From: Hylemonella gracilis str. Niagara R
GTDB taxonomy: Bacteria > Pseudomonadota > Gammaproteobacteria > Burkholderiales > Burkholderiaceae_C
Direction of reading: 5' to 3'
Length of the DNA: 64,000 nucleotides
Assembly (NCBI RefSeq): GCF_000600295.1
Contig: NZ_JEMG01000001.1
Span: forward strand, 1,617,165 to 1,681,164
Below are positions 48,003 through 57,268 of this stretch, in pieces. Below the pieces are notes generated by a model. It searched no databases. It saw nothing but the letters and a program-made list of their open reading frames with translations, and had not been told where the DNA came from. Both the position numbers and the translations under genes were made by a program. How positions within the stretch are numbered: position 1 is the first letter of the stretch; each line of letters begins with the position of its first letter.

Positions 48003-48037
48003 AAAAAGGCCGCTGCAGATGCAGCGGCCTTTTTTTA
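48003..48037. terminator. Bidirectional terminator between clpA and tRNA-Leu
   Basis: Arms AAAAAGGCCGCTGC and GCAGCGGCCTTTTT (48003-48016, 48021-48034) with an AGAT loop. T runs are present on both strands, serving clpA on plus and tRNA-Leu copy 1 on minus. Confidence 0.9.
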
Positions 48038-48039
48038 TC

Positions 48040-48124
<85 letters not shown>

Positions 48125-48164
48125 CTTGCGTCTGGACTGAATATCCAAACTTCAGGAAGCACGC

Positions 48165-48170
48165 ATTATA
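48165..48170 (-). promoter_or_regulatory. -10 element for tRNA-Leu copy 1
   Basis: TATAAT on the minus strand, 41 bases upstream of the mature tRNA 5' end. A matching -35 was not found. Confidence 0.45.
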
Positions 48171-48205
48171 GATGTACGCGCTGCCTTTTCCTGTTGTTGC
48201 CCTTA

Positions 48206-48236
48206 GAAAAAAGCCGCAGCATGTGGTGTTGCGGCT
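48206..48236 (-). terminator. Terminator of tRNA-Leu copy 2
   Basis: On the minus strand, AGCCGCA and TGCGGCT (48230-48236 and 48212-48218) enclose an 11-base loop and are followed by six Ts (48207-48212). The two tRNA copies are therefore separate transcripts. Confidence 0.7.
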
Positions 48237-48295
48237 CTTCAGCTTGAAGTGTTTGTGAAGCAGAACGGGGTTTGACCGCGTTTTGCCTCTAAACT

Positions 48296-48380
<85 letters not shown>

Positions 48381-48399
48381 ATCTCAGGCAAGACCAAGA

Positions 48400-50799
48400 T
48401 TGTATAACAAGAAAATCAGCCCTTCCGGTTCCCCGCATGCGACAGCGGCCCTGCTCGAGGAAATCGAGGGCACGGTCAGCGGCCACCGGGACGGGCACGG
48501 CTTCGTGGTCCGCGACGACGGAGACGCGGACATTTATCTGTCGCCGAGCGAAATGCGGGCGGTGCTGCACAAGGACCGCGTCAAGGCGCGGGTCGTGCGC
48601 CATGACCGCAAGGGCCGTCCCGAAGGGCGTGTCGTCGAGATCATCGAGCGGTCCAACCAGGCCATCATTGGCCGTCTGCTGCAGGAAAACGGTGTCTGGC
48701 TGGTCGCCCCCGAGGACAAGCGTTATGGGCAGGACATCCTGATTCCCCGGGGCGCGACGGGGCAAGCCCGGGTTGGCCAGGTCGTGGTGGTTGAACTGAC
48801 CGAGCCGCCGGCCTTGTACGGACAGCCCGTGGGGCGCGTGAAGGAGGTTCTGGGCGAGGTGGACGATCCCGGCATGGAGATCGAAATCGCGGTGCGCAAA
48901 TACAGCGTGCCGCATGAATTTTCTGAGGCCTGCATTGCGCAGGCGCGTGGCCTGCCGGACAAGGTCCGCCCGCAGGACCGGAAAAATCGGGTGGACCTGA
49001 CGGACGTGCCCTTGGTCACCATCGATGGCGAGGACGCGCGCGACTTCGATGACGCGGTCTACTGCGAACCGGTCACGCTGGGGCGGGGCAAGAGCGCGAG
49101 CAAGGGCTGGCGTCTGCTGGTCGCGATCGCCGACGTCAGTCATTACGTGGAAACGGGGGCGCCGATCGACGTGGACGCTTACGAGCGCGCCACCAGCGTG
49201 TATTTCCCGCGTCGCGTGATTCCCATGCTGCCGGAGAAGCTCTCCAACGGACTGTGTTCCCTCAATCCGGATGTGGACCGCCTCTGCATGGTTTGCGACA
49301 TGCTGATCCGAGGCGTGGGCGACGACCAGGGCGAGATCGTCGCCTACCAGTTCTACCCCGCCGTGATGCACAGCCATGCGCGCTTCACCTACACCGAGGT
49401 GGCCGCCATCCTGGCCAACACCCGTGGCGCGGAGGCGGCGCGGCGCAAGGAACGCGTGGGCGATCTGCTGCATCTCCACGAGGTGTACCGCGCCCTGCTG
49501 GCGGCACGGTCTCGGCGTGGCGCGGTGGATTTCGAGACCACCGAGACCCAGATCGTTTGCGACGAAAGCGGGCGCATCGAGAAGATCGTGCCGCGCGTGC
49601 GCAACGAGGCCCATCGCCTGATCGAGGAAGCCATGTTGGCGGCCAATGTCTGCAGCGCCGATTTCATCGGCCAGAGCAAGCACAGTGGTCTGTTCCGCGT
49701 GCACGAAGGGCCGACCCCCGAGAAAAACGAGATCTTGCGCAACTACCTCAAGGCCATGGGCGTGAGCCTGACCATTGGCGAAGACCCCAAACCCGCCGAG
49801 TTCCAGCGCATCGCCGAGGCGGTGAAAGACCGGCCCGACGCGCAGCAGATCCACACCATGTTGCTGCGTTCCATGCAGCAGGCCATCTACACACCCTACA
49901 ACAGTGGGCACTTCGGCCTCGCCTACGAGGCTTACACGCACTTCACCAGCCCCATCCGCCGTTATCCGGACCTGCTGGTGCACCGTGTGATCAAGGCCAT
50001 CCTGGCCAAGACGCGGTACCACCTGCCCGTTTTGCCCACCCCGGGTGAAGCGCATGCCAAGCTTGCCCGACGCCTGGAAAAGAACGAGGCAGCCCGCAAG
50101 TCCACCAGATCCACGGGGGAGAAGGCCAGGAAAGCCAGTGCCGAGCTGTTGGCCTGGCAGGCAGCGGGGCTGCACTGCAGCGCCAATGAGCGCCGCGCCG
50201 ATGAGGCCAGCCGCGACGTGGAAGCCTGGCTCAAGTGCAAGTACATGCGCGAGCACCTGGGCGAGGAGTTTTATGGCGTGGTCAGCGCCGCGACCAGCTT
50301 CGGCATCTTCGTCACGCTGGACGCCATGTACGTTGAAGGCTTGGTGCACATCACCGAACTGGGCGGTGAATATTTCCGTTTCGACGAGACGCGGCAGGAG
50401 TTGCGGGGCGAACGCACCGGCATTCGTTACGCCATTGGCACGCGCGTGCGGGTGCAGGTCAGTCGCGTCGATCTGGATGGCCGGCGCATCGATTTCCGCC
50501 TCGTGAAGGGTGACGAACTGGGCTTGCCGCGTGAGTCTGTCCGCGAGGGACGGGAGCATCGGGAGACCGTCACCCCCAGGACGGATGCAGGCAGTGAGGA
50601 GGGCGGCGCGGCCAGGAAAACCGGACGCATGGCCGCAGGCGCCAAGAAGACCAGCAGCGCCAAGACGCCCACCCGCAAGACCAGTCCCAAGCGCGAGGCG
50701 CTGGCCCTGCTGAGTCCGATTCAGGCGCTCAAGGCCTCCGTCAAGTCCGCCGTCAAAAAGGCAGCAGCCAAGACCAAGGCGCGCAAGACCAAGCGTTGA
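48400..50799 (+). CDS. rnr: Ribonuclease R
   Basis: About 799 residues: a cold-shock/OB region (from EIEGTVSGHRDGHGF), the RNB catalytic domain with the aspartate cluster ITIDGEDARDFDDAVY-type motif (VTIDGEDARDFDDAVYC) and YTHFTSPIRRYPDLLVH, a C-terminal S1 domain (FYGVVSAATSFGIFVTLD), and a lysine-rich tail (residues about 730-799). It is a processive 3' to 5' exoribonuclease that degrades structured RNA. The start is unclear: no in-frame ATG precedes the OB region, so the TTG at 48400 is used; it has no good ribosome site and lies 19 bases from a divergent tRNA. Confidence 0.92.
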   Translation: MYNKKISPSGSPHATAALLEEIEGTVSGHRDGHGFVVRDDGDADIYLSPSEMRAVLHKDRVKARVVRHDRKGRPEGRVVEIIERSNQAIIGRLLQENGVWLVAPEDKRYGQDILIPRGATGQARVGQVVVVELTEPPALYGQPVGRVKEVLGEVDDPGMEIEIAVRKYSVPHEFSEACIAQARGLPDKVRPQDRKNRVDLTDVPLVTIDGEDARDFDDAVYCEPVTLGRGKSASKGWRLLVAIADVSHYVETGAPIDVDAYERATSVYFPRRVIPMLPEKLSNGLCSLNPDVDRLCMVCDMLIRGVGDDQGEIVAYQFYPAVMHSHARFTYTEVAAILANTRGAEAARRKERVGDLLHLHEVYRALLAARSRRGAVDFETTETQIVCDESGRIEKIVPRVRNEAHRLIEEAMLAANVCSADFIGQSKHSGLFRVHEGPTPEKNEILRNYLKAMGVSLTIGEDPKPAEFQRIAEAVKDRPDAQQIHTMLLRSMQQAIYTPYNSGHFGLAYEAYTHFTSPIRRYPDLLVHRVIKAILAKTRYHLPVLPTPGEAHAKLARRLEKNEAARKSTRSTGEKARKASAELLAWQAAGLHCSANERRADEASRDVEAWLKCKYMREHLGEEFYGVVSAATSFGIFVTLDAMYVEGLVHITELGGEYFRFDETRQELRGERTGIRYAIGTRVRVQVSRVDLDGRRIDFRLVKGDELGLPRESVREGREHRETVTPRTDAGSEEGGAARKTGRMAAGAKKTSSAKTPTRKTSPKREALALLSPIQALKASVKSAVKKAAAKTKARKTKR

Positions 50800-50871
50800 A
50801 TCAACGCGAGGCTGCCCGGCTGGCCGCACTGGCGCTCCGAGGCGGCCACGTCGCTTTGCAAGGGCAAGGGC

Positions 50872-52347
50872 TCAGCTGCTCAAGGCACGGGCCAGCGCGC
50901 CAGCGGTCAATGCTTCCCCGGGGGTCCAGGTGTCGGCAGCCCAGCCGTGCTCATGCACGGCTGTGCAAGCCGCCTCCAGGGCCGAGTGACCTTGCCCCAT
51001 CCGCGCGCCGATCAGACCGGCCAGCACGTCCCCTGTGCCGGCGGTGGCCAGTCGCGCATTGCCTGTCGTATTGATGCAAGGCAGCGCATCCGGCGCGGTG
51101 ATGACCGTACCTGAACCCTTGAGCACCACGGTGCAGGCAAACCGTTCAGCCAGTGCCTGTGCGGCACTCAACCTGTCTCGCTGCACGCCCTGCGCGTCGG
51201 AATTCAGCAATCTGGCGGCCTCCAGGGGGTGCGGCGTCAACACTGTTTCCCGATCGCCGTGACCGCCGTTACGCCGGCTGCGGCCCTGCAGCAGCATCTG
51301 CAGCGCCGTGTCCGCCGCGATCGCGTTCAAGGCGTCGGCGTCCAACACCAGGCGCGGTGCTTGTCGCAGCAGTTCGGGCAGCACGCCGGTCACGGCCTCG
51401 CCGCCCCCGCAGCCGCAGACCACGCTCAACCTGGCCAGGGCATCCAGCAGCGTTTCAGGGTGTCGCAGCATCAGCTCTGGCTGGGTCGTGTCCAGCAGGG
51501 GCGCTTCGGGGTCCAGCAGCCCCACGTACACCCGGCCGGCGCCGCCGTGCAAGGCGGCCCGTGCAGCCAGCAGGGCCGCGCCACCCATGCCCGGCGCGCC
51601 GCCGATCACCGCGACATCGCCATAACTGCCTTTGTGGCTGGCATGCCGGCGCGCTTGCACCCCGGGGGTCGGGGTGAGTCGTGCCTGCGGGCTGTCGGCA
51701 GGGGATGGTGTGATACCCAGGTCCTCGAACCAGAGAGTGCCGACCGCATCCCGTCCCGCGGCGGTGAACAGCCCGGGCTTGAGCGTGAGCAGGGCGAGCG
51801 TATGGCTGGCCTGCACATGGGCGCCGGGCGCGTCGCCCGTGTCGGCATGCAGGCCCGAGGGCAGGTCCACGGACAGCACCGGGATGCCCCGGGCACGCAG
51901 CCGGTTGAGGTGGGTGATGTGCTCGGCCATCTGCCCTTCGGGCGCTCGGCTGACACCCAATCCCAGCACAGCGTCGATCGCGCAGTCGCACTCTTCAGGC
52001 GGGGCGCTGGTGAAGACGACGTTGGCGGCGCGTGCCCAGTCCAAGGCCACCCTGGCGTCCGCGGGCAAGCTGGCGCCATGGCCCAGCCAGGTGACCATGG
52101 GGGTCTTGCCGAGCTGCAGCAAATGGGTGGCGGCTTCCAAGCCGTCACCGCCGTTGTTGCCCGGGCCGCAGGCGATCCAGTAGCGCTGGGCATGCGGCGC
52201 GATGGCCAGCGCCAGCCGCGCCACGGCCTGGCCAGCGCGCTGCATCAAGGCATGCGCGGGCAGGCTGGTCATGGCCGCCTGCTCGATCCGCCGAGTCGCG
52301 GCCGTGCTGTGTAGTGCGTGGGCGATGCCCGGGACGATGGCGTGCAT
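50872..52347 (-). CDS. nnr: Bifunctional NAD(P)H-hydrate repair enzyme (epimerase and dehydratase)
   Basis: 491 residues. The N-terminal YjeF_N domain (about 1-205; GPGNNGGDGLEAA) epimerises damaged NAD(P)HX; the C-terminal ribokinase-like domain (about 225-490; VIGGAPGMGGAALLAARAAL, ATAGTGDVLAGLIGARMGQG) dehydrates it back to NAD(P)H with ATP or ADP. Such fusions are usual in bacteria. It converges on rnr. The metallo-beta-lactamase gene is just upstream on the same strand (18-base gap). Confidence 0.93.
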   Translation of the reverse strand: MHAIVPGIAHALHSTAATRRIEQAAMTSLPAHALMQRAGQAVARLALAIAPHAQRYWIACGPGNNGGDGLEAATHLLQLGKTPMVTWLGHGASLPADARVALDWARAANVVFTSAPPEECDCAIDAVLGLGVSRAPEGQMAEHITHLNRLRARGIPVLSVDLPSGLHADTGDAPGAHVQASHTLALLTLKPGLFTAAGRDAVGTLWFEDLGITPSPADSPQARLTPTPGVQARRHASHKGSYGDVAVIGGAPGMGGAALLAARAALHGGAGRVYVGLLDPEAPLLDTTQPELMLRHPETLLDALARLSVVCGCGGGEAVTGVLPELLRQAPRLVLDADALNAIAADTALQMLLQGRSRRNGGHGDRETVLTPHPLEAARLLNSDAQGVQRDRLSAAQALAERFACTVVLKGSGTVITAPDALPCINTTGNARLATAGTGDVLAGLIGARMGQGHSALEAACTAVHEHGWAADTWTPGEALTAGALARALSS

Positions 52348-52365
52348 CTGCTGGACCCCAAGCCT

Positions 52366-53250
52366 TCAGAACTCGTACACCTGACCTTCGACGGCCAGGC
52401 GGATGTCCAGCCCGTCGGCGTAGGGGTGGCTGGCCAACGCCTGGCGGAAGACGGTTTCCAGCGCGTCGTCGCTGCGAGTCGGTTCATGGTGAGTGCAATA
52501 CAGCACCTTGGCACCAGCGCGCGTGGCGTAGTCAAAGCTGCTGGCGTAGGTGCCGTGTCCCCAACCGATCTTGGACGGGTACTCGGCGGCGGTATAGGAC
52601 GTGTCGGTGATCAGCACGTCCACGCCTTGCATGCCGCGCAGGATGGCGGCGTCCTTCTCCTCGATGTGGTGCTGGTACTCCGCGTATTCCGGGTCGCTGG
52701 GACGGTAGATGTTGTAGGGCGGCTCGTGGTCGCCGGTGAAGAAGACGGACTTGCCACCGGCGTCGATCCGGTAGCCGTAGTTGATGACCGGGTGGTTCAG
52801 CAGGCAGGGCGTGATGGTGGCGTTACCGACGCGCACACTCTCGTCGGGTGTCAGTGTGACGTACTCGACGCGGCCGCGCAACTCGGCCTCGCGCACCGGA
52901 AAATAGCTGTACTGCAGTTGCACGGCCATGACCTGCTCCACCCCCTGACCGCTGACCGGGTCGTAGGCGCCGTGCAGGCGCAGCACATTGCCCGGAACGA
53001 AATTGGGGATGAAGAAGGGCAGGCCTTGGATGTGATCCCAGTGTGAGTGCGTGATGAAGATGTTGGCATGGACGGGTTGCCGCGCCATCAACGATTGAGA
53101 GAGCGGAAAGATGCCGGTGCCCGCGTCCAGGATGATGATGTCGTCCTCGTCGGTGCGCACTTCGATGCAGGTGGTGTTGCCGCCATAACGCACGGTCTGC
53201 GGGCCAGGTGAGGCGATGGAGCCGCGCACGCCCCAGAACTTGATTTTCAT
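52366..53250 (-). CDS. Metallo-beta-lactamase fold hydrolase
   Basis: 294 residues. It starts KIKFWGVRGSIASPGP, a pattern of MBL-fold phosphodiesterase-like proteins. The metal motif is HSHWDHIQG (HxHxDH), with further ligands His in LLNHPV and Asp in FFTGDHE and a late TDTSYT. Substrate is unknown; members of this group have been linked to cyclic nucleotides or RNA. GAGGAAG precedes the ATG at 53250. It ends 18 bases before nnr and starts 37 after the HDOD gene, suggesting a three-gene unit. Confidence 0.85.
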   Translation of the reverse strand: MKIKFWGVRGSIASPGPQTVRYGGNTTCIEVRTDEDDIIILDAGTGIFPLSQSLMARQPVHANIFITHSHWDHIQGLPFFIPNFVPGNVLRLHGAYDPVSGQGVEQVMAVQLQYSYFPVREAELRGRVEYVTLTPDESVRVGNATITPCLLNHPVINYGYRIDAGGKSVFFTGDHEPPYNIYRPSDPEYAEYQHHIEEKDAAILRGMQGVDVLITDTSYTAAEYPSKIGWGHGTYASSFDYATRAGAKVLYCTHHEPTRSDDALETVFRQALASHPYADGLDIRLAVEGQVYEF

Positions 53251-53287
53251 GCCGACTTCCTCGCGCCGAGCGCTGTTGCCTGGACCT

Positions 53288-54151
53288 TCACGTTTCGAGT
53301 CTTGCGAAGAACCTGGCCTCATCGACCAGGGGTTTCAAATCGCCCAGTTGGGTGATCACGGCGTCCAGATCGCCGCCCAGGCGATCCTGCATGGCCGTGG
53401 TCAGAGGCTCAACGTAACGATTGCCCGCGAACCCCAGCTGCAGCTTCTTGCTGATCTGGTTGGCGGCGAAGACGCAGGCGATCATGGGTGTGTCCTTGAC
53501 CTGGGGACCATGCATGTTCTGGATGGTCTCCACCAGGGGCCAAGCGAAGCGCCAGCGTTCCAGCAGCAGGGCTCCAGTGACGGTGTGGTCGGCGCCCAGG
53601 GTCTGGTGCAAGGCCTCGTGCAAGGGCATGTGCAATTGCTTGCTTGTTTCCAGGGCCAGGCGGAATTCGTCAGGCATGTGTTGGGCGTAGACCACCTTGC
53701 CGAAATCGTGGAGCAGGCCCGCGATGAAGCATTCCAGCGGATCGGCCTCGGGGTGCTTCATGCGGTTGGCCAGCTCGCGTGCCAAGCAGGCCGTGGTCAG
53801 CGAATGCAACAGGTACTGTTGCATGTCCAGCCCGGCGGCGGTGTGGCGCGGCAACACTCCGATGGCCGCGATGCCCAGCGCCAGGTGCTTGATGGTGTTG
53901 AAACCCAGCAGCACCACGGCATGGTTGATGGAAGCGACCTGCTTGGGCAGGTTGAACTGCGCCGCGTTGACCACCTTCAGGATCTTGAGGGTGACGACCG
54001 GGTCTTTGTCGATGACCTGCACCAGATCCTTGGGCGTGCAGTTCGGGTCGCGGGTCAGATCCAGGATGGACTGCACGCTTTTCGGAAAAGCCGGCATTTT
54101 GTCGATGGCTGCCGTCAGCCTTCGGGTCAACTCGGGACTGAGTGTTTGCAT
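53288..54151 (-). CDS. HDOD domain protein
   Basis: 287 residues consisting almost wholly of an HDOD domain (about 15-215; FPKSVQSILDLTRDPNCTPKDL, LLHDFGKVVYAQHMP). HDOD proteins resemble HD phosphohydrolases but usually act as signalling scaffolds; here the HD pair in LLHDFGK is kept, so weak catalysis cannot be excluded. No partner domain is fused. The ATG at 54151 is chosen by the domain border; the open frame upstream is unlike the family. Confidence 0.88.
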   Translation of the reverse strand: MQTLSPELTRRLTAAIDKMPAFPKSVQSILDLTRDPNCTPKDLVQVIDKDPVVTLKILKVVNAAQFNLPKQVASINHAVVLLGFNTIKHLALGIAAIGVLPRHTAAGLDMQQYLLHSLTTACLARELANRMKHPEADPLECFIAGLLHDFGKVVYAQHMPDEFRLALETSKQLHMPLHEALHQTLGADHTVTGALLLERWRFAWPLVETIQNMHGPQVKDTPMIACVFAANQISKKLQLGFAGNRYVEPLTTAMQDRLGGDLDAVITQLGDLKPLVDEARFFARLET

Positions 54152-54228
54152 GTTCGGCGTGCGCGTGGCTGGTTGATCCAGCTTCCCAGAATCCCGCGCC
54201 GCCGTCAATCTCAGCCGTGTGCAGTATT

Positions 54229-55533
54229 TCAGCGTTTCAGCCGCGTTATGCCCAGTTCCTTCAGCGCGATCGCGCCGGTCTGGCCTTGGATTTCGTCTGC
54301 CAGCACACGCGCCGCGCCACAACTGACGGTCCAACCCAGTGCGCCATGCGCGCAATTGAGCCAGAGTCCGGGGATCGTGGTCGCTCCGAGCAGGGGTGCG
54401 TTGTCGGGCAGCATCACTTGGGCGCCGCGCCAAGTCTGAACATTGCCCGAGAGCAGGGCCGCGCCTGGAAACCAGTCGTGCAGCACCGTGTAGAGCTTTT
54501 GCACGAGTTTGGGGTTTTGCTGATCGGGGGGCCCACCGAGTTCAACCGTGCCGCCACCGACCCGGATGCGTTGCCCCATGCGCGTGAGCGTGATGTTGTG
54601 GCGCAGATCTATGACGGCGCTGCGGGGCGCATGTTGCGGTTCGCGCACCTGGGCACTGATGGCATAACTGTGCGTGGTGACCAGCGGCAGTTTGAAACCC
54701 AGAGGCCGCAGCAGGGGCTTGAGCAATCGGCCCGCGCCCGCGCCCGCACACATCACCACCGCGTCAAAGCGGCGGGCTTGGGCCTCGCCGACCAGCTGTA
54801 CTTGCATGTTGGCAAGCAGCCGTGCCGGCAGATGCGTGAGGTTGGCCCCGGCGGCGGGCAAGAGCTGTTGGACCTCCGCGCCGAAGACGAATTGGGCGCC
54901 GCGTGCCTGTGCCTGTGCCTTGAGCATCTGCGCGAACTGGCGGCAATTGCCGGCCTCGTCGTTCGGCAGAACGATGGCAGCGTGAAACGCGGTCTCTTGG
55001 TTCAGCGCGGGTTCGACGGATCGCGCCTGTTCCGGGCTGAGCTCCTGAAACGGAATGCCGAGATCCCGAAGCAACTGCAACCCAGGCTGCAGTGCCGCCT
55101 GCTCGCGGGCGCTGCGTACCAGCATCAGCACGCCCAGCGTGCGCTCGAAGTCCAGTTCCAGATCGGCCACCAAGGTGTGCAGGCGTTCGTGGCTGTAGCG
55201 CGCAAGTTCACGCAGTGCACTCATGCGCCGCGCAACCGTGCCCGAACTCAGCAGCGCACGCTTCCAGCGCCAAGCCCGTTCACCCAAGGACATGGGGCGG
55301 CTGCGGTGCAGTGGCGCCAGGGTGTCGAGCTGCTGACGACGGGCGCGCCGCGGCATGGCCGGATCGGCCCAGGGGATGAGGCTGGAAGGCGCGATGAGCC
55401 CGCTGTTGGCGAAACTGCCTTCCTCCGCGACGGCGAGGCGACGGTCAAAGACCGTGACTTGATGACCGTCCTGGACCAATTCCCAGGCGGTGGTGACGCC
55501 GGCGATGCCGGCGCCGATGACTGCGATTTCCAT
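54229..55533 (-). CDS. dadA: D-amino acid dehydrogenase (FAD-dependent), DadA-like
   Basis: 434 residues. The FAD-binding start is EIAVIGAGIAGVTTAWELVQ and the middle and C-terminal parts follow the DAO fold (GTVELGG, LWLNCAHGALGWTVSCGAA). It oxidatively deaminates D-amino acids and passes electrons to the respiratory chain. The ATG at 55533 is used because the Rossmann motif begins right after it. dadX (alanine racemase) is not adjacent, so the D-alanine specificity is inferred from the family only. Confidence 0.88.
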   Translation of the reverse strand: MEIAVIGAGIAGVTTAWELVQDGHQVTVFDRRLAVAEEGSFANSGLIAPSSLIPWADPAMPRRARRQQLDTLAPLHRSRPMSLGERAWRWKRALLSSGTVARRMSALRELARYSHERLHTLVADLELDFERTLGVLMLVRSAREQAALQPGLQLLRDLGIPFQELSPEQARSVEPALNQETAFHAAIVLPNDEAGNCRQFAQMLKAQAQARGAQFVFGAEVQQLLPAAGANLTHLPARLLANMQVQLVGEAQARRFDAVVMCAGAGAGRLLKPLLRPLGFKLPLVTTHSYAISAQVREPQHAPRSAVIDLRHNITLTRMGQRIRVGGGTVELGGPPDQQNPKLVQKLYTVLHDWFPGAALLSGNVQTWRGAQVMLPDNAPLLGATTIPGLWLNCAHGALGWTVSCGAARVLADEIQGQTGAIALKELGITRLKR

Positions 55534-55666
55534 GAAGGGGGAAGGGTACCCGCCGTGAGCGGGCAATCTGCGGAAAAGTGAAGAGGGACGGATTATGGCC
55601 GCGCGCGTTGGCGAGGGTGTTTTTGAGGGGCGGTTCGTGGCCGATTCGGACTCGGCAAATCAGGCA

Positions 55667-57022
55667 TCACAGCAAGGATTCCAATTGCAAGGCGAGGTTG
55701 AGCAGACTGTCGTCGTGTAGGGCGCCATGCCAGAGCATCAGTCCCACGGGCGCCTCGCCTTGTGTCTGGCAGGGCAGGGTGATGGCGCAGCCGTCCAGCA
55801 TGTTCACCACGCTGGGATTGCGCAGCAACAGGGCGTTGACGCGGAAGAATGCATCGTCCCTTTGCGCGCCAGGCGCGACTTGAGCGATGGGGGGCGCCAG
55901 CATGGGCACCGTCGGCGACAACAGGGCGTCGTAATCGGTGATGGCGCGTGTCATGCGTGTGATCCAGTCATGCCGCGCCTGGATCAGCTCGATGTACTGC
56001 CAAGCGCTCATGCTGGCGCCGCGTTCGATCCGCAGCTTCACCCGCGGATCGTAGGCGTCCCCGTGGTCATGCAACAGTTTGCGGTGCCAGGCATGGCTTT
56101 CGGCTGCTGAAAATCCTCCCGTGGCATTGATGCCTGCCAGTTCATTCAGCTCGGGCAGCGCGATTTCCTCGATCCGCGCACCCCGGTCGCGCAGGGTGCG
56201 CAGCGCATGGTCGAAAGCCTGGGCCACGGGCGCTTCCAGCACATCCAACATCAAGGTGCGAGGCACGGCGAAGCGGCAGTCTTTGAGCGGCTTGGGGTGT
56301 CGCGGCACGGTCCGTGCCGAGAGGATTTCATGCGCGAGGATGGCGTCGCGCACGCTGCGCGTGATGGCGCAGGCCGTGTCCAGCGTGGTCGATAGCGGCA
56401 AGGCGCCCTCGGTGGGCACGAGTCGCGCCGTGTTCTTGAACCCCACCAGGCCCTGCAGCGCCGCAGGAATGCGGATCGAACCACCGGTGTCCGAGCCCAA
56501 GCCGATGAAGGCCGCGCCCGTGGCGACCGAAACGGCGGCCCCGCTGGACGAGCCTCCTGGAATGCGCGGCTGGTCCAGGTAGGCCGGGTTGGCGGGGGTG
56601 CCATGATGCGGGTTGATGCCCACGCCGGAGAAGGCGAACTCGCTCATGTTCGTGCGCCCGATGAAGGCGGCGCCTGCGGCCCGCAGGCGGGCCACCGCGA
56701 CGCTGTCTTGCGTGGCCGCAGGCGCCTGGTGCAGCACCAGCGAGCCGGCCGTGGTGGTCTGGCCCGCGACGTCAAACAGATCCTTGACCGAGACGGCCAG
56801 GCCCGCCAGTGGGCTTCCAGGGCGACTGGTGGAGGCTTGTCGGCGGGTCAGCGCAACATCGGTCTGGATAAAGACCTGCTTGCAGCTCGGGCTGCCCGTC
56901 GCCTCGATGGCTAGCTCCATCTGCGCCACCGCGGTGCTGGCGCCCGTGCTCAGCTGTTTGCGCACGACATGCAGGTCCGGTAGGGGGTGGCGCGCGAGAT
57001 CGTGGGCTTGGTGCTTCGTCAT
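55667..57022 (-). CDS. Amidase signature family amidohydrolase
   Basis: 451 residues. The Ser-cisSer-Lys triad is Lys80 (SVKDLFDVAG), Ser158 (GGSSSG) and Ser182 (GSDTGGSIRIP), at the spacing of GatA-type amidases. It hydrolyses an amide or related C-N bond; the substrate is unknown. There are no gatB or gatC genes nearby, so it is not the tRNA amidotransferase. The ATG at 57022 gives the normal length; the open frame upstream enters the rpsB promoter. Confidence 0.9.
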   Translation of the reverse strand: MTKHQAHDLARHPLPDLHVVRKQLSTGASTAVAQMELAIEATGSPSCKQVFIQTDVALTRRQASTSRPGSPLAGLAVSVKDLFDVAGQTTTAGSLVLHQAPAATQDSVAVARLRAAGAAFIGRTNMSEFAFSGVGINPHHGTPANPAYLDQPRIPGGSSSGAAVSVATGAAFIGLGSDTGGSIRIPAALQGLVGFKNTARLVPTEGALPLSTTLDTACAITRSVRDAILAHEILSARTVPRHPKPLKDCRFAVPRTLMLDVLEAPVAQAFDHALRTLRDRGARIEEIALPELNELAGINATGGFSAAESHAWHRKLLHDHGDAYDPRVKLRIERGASMSAWQYIELIQARHDWITRMTRAITDYDALLSPTVPMLAPPIAQVAPGAQRDDAFFRVNALLLRNPSVVNMLDGCAITLPCQTQGEAPVGLMLWHGALHDDSLLNLALQLESLL

Positions 57023-57060
57023 GCTGCGTATCCTAACGAGCACTGGCCCGCATTCGGGCC

Positions 57061-57268
57061 TGCTATAATTCCAAGGCTTTGCAGAACAGGGCGCGTCATG
57101 GTGATCCAAACCAGTGTGTCTTGTGCTTGCCCAAGGGGCAATTCCCTGCGAAGTTAATCGCAAACCGGTCCAACCCAGGTGTCGCGGCAGGTGTTGGCGG
57201 GCTCGAAAGCCCGCGTTGATCTGACGCGATCAGGGCCGGGTTTCAGAACCAACCTTCGGAGTTCAATC
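57061..57268 (+). promoter_or_regulatory. rpsB promoter and long structured leader
   Basis: An extended -10 element TGCTATAAT (57061-57069) would start transcription near 57076, giving a leader of about 190 bases. It contains the hairpin GCGGGCT-CGAA-AGCCCGC (57197-57214) and a second small stem CTGA/TCAG around 57221-57233. The rpsB leaders of gammaproteobacteria bind S2 for feedback; similar autocontrol here is inference. Confidence 0.6.

Noticed and set aside
50796-51074. Frame of 92 residues starting at the end of rnr
   Set aside because: It overlaps nnr on the opposite strand, starts at a TTG without a ribosome site and resembles nothing known.
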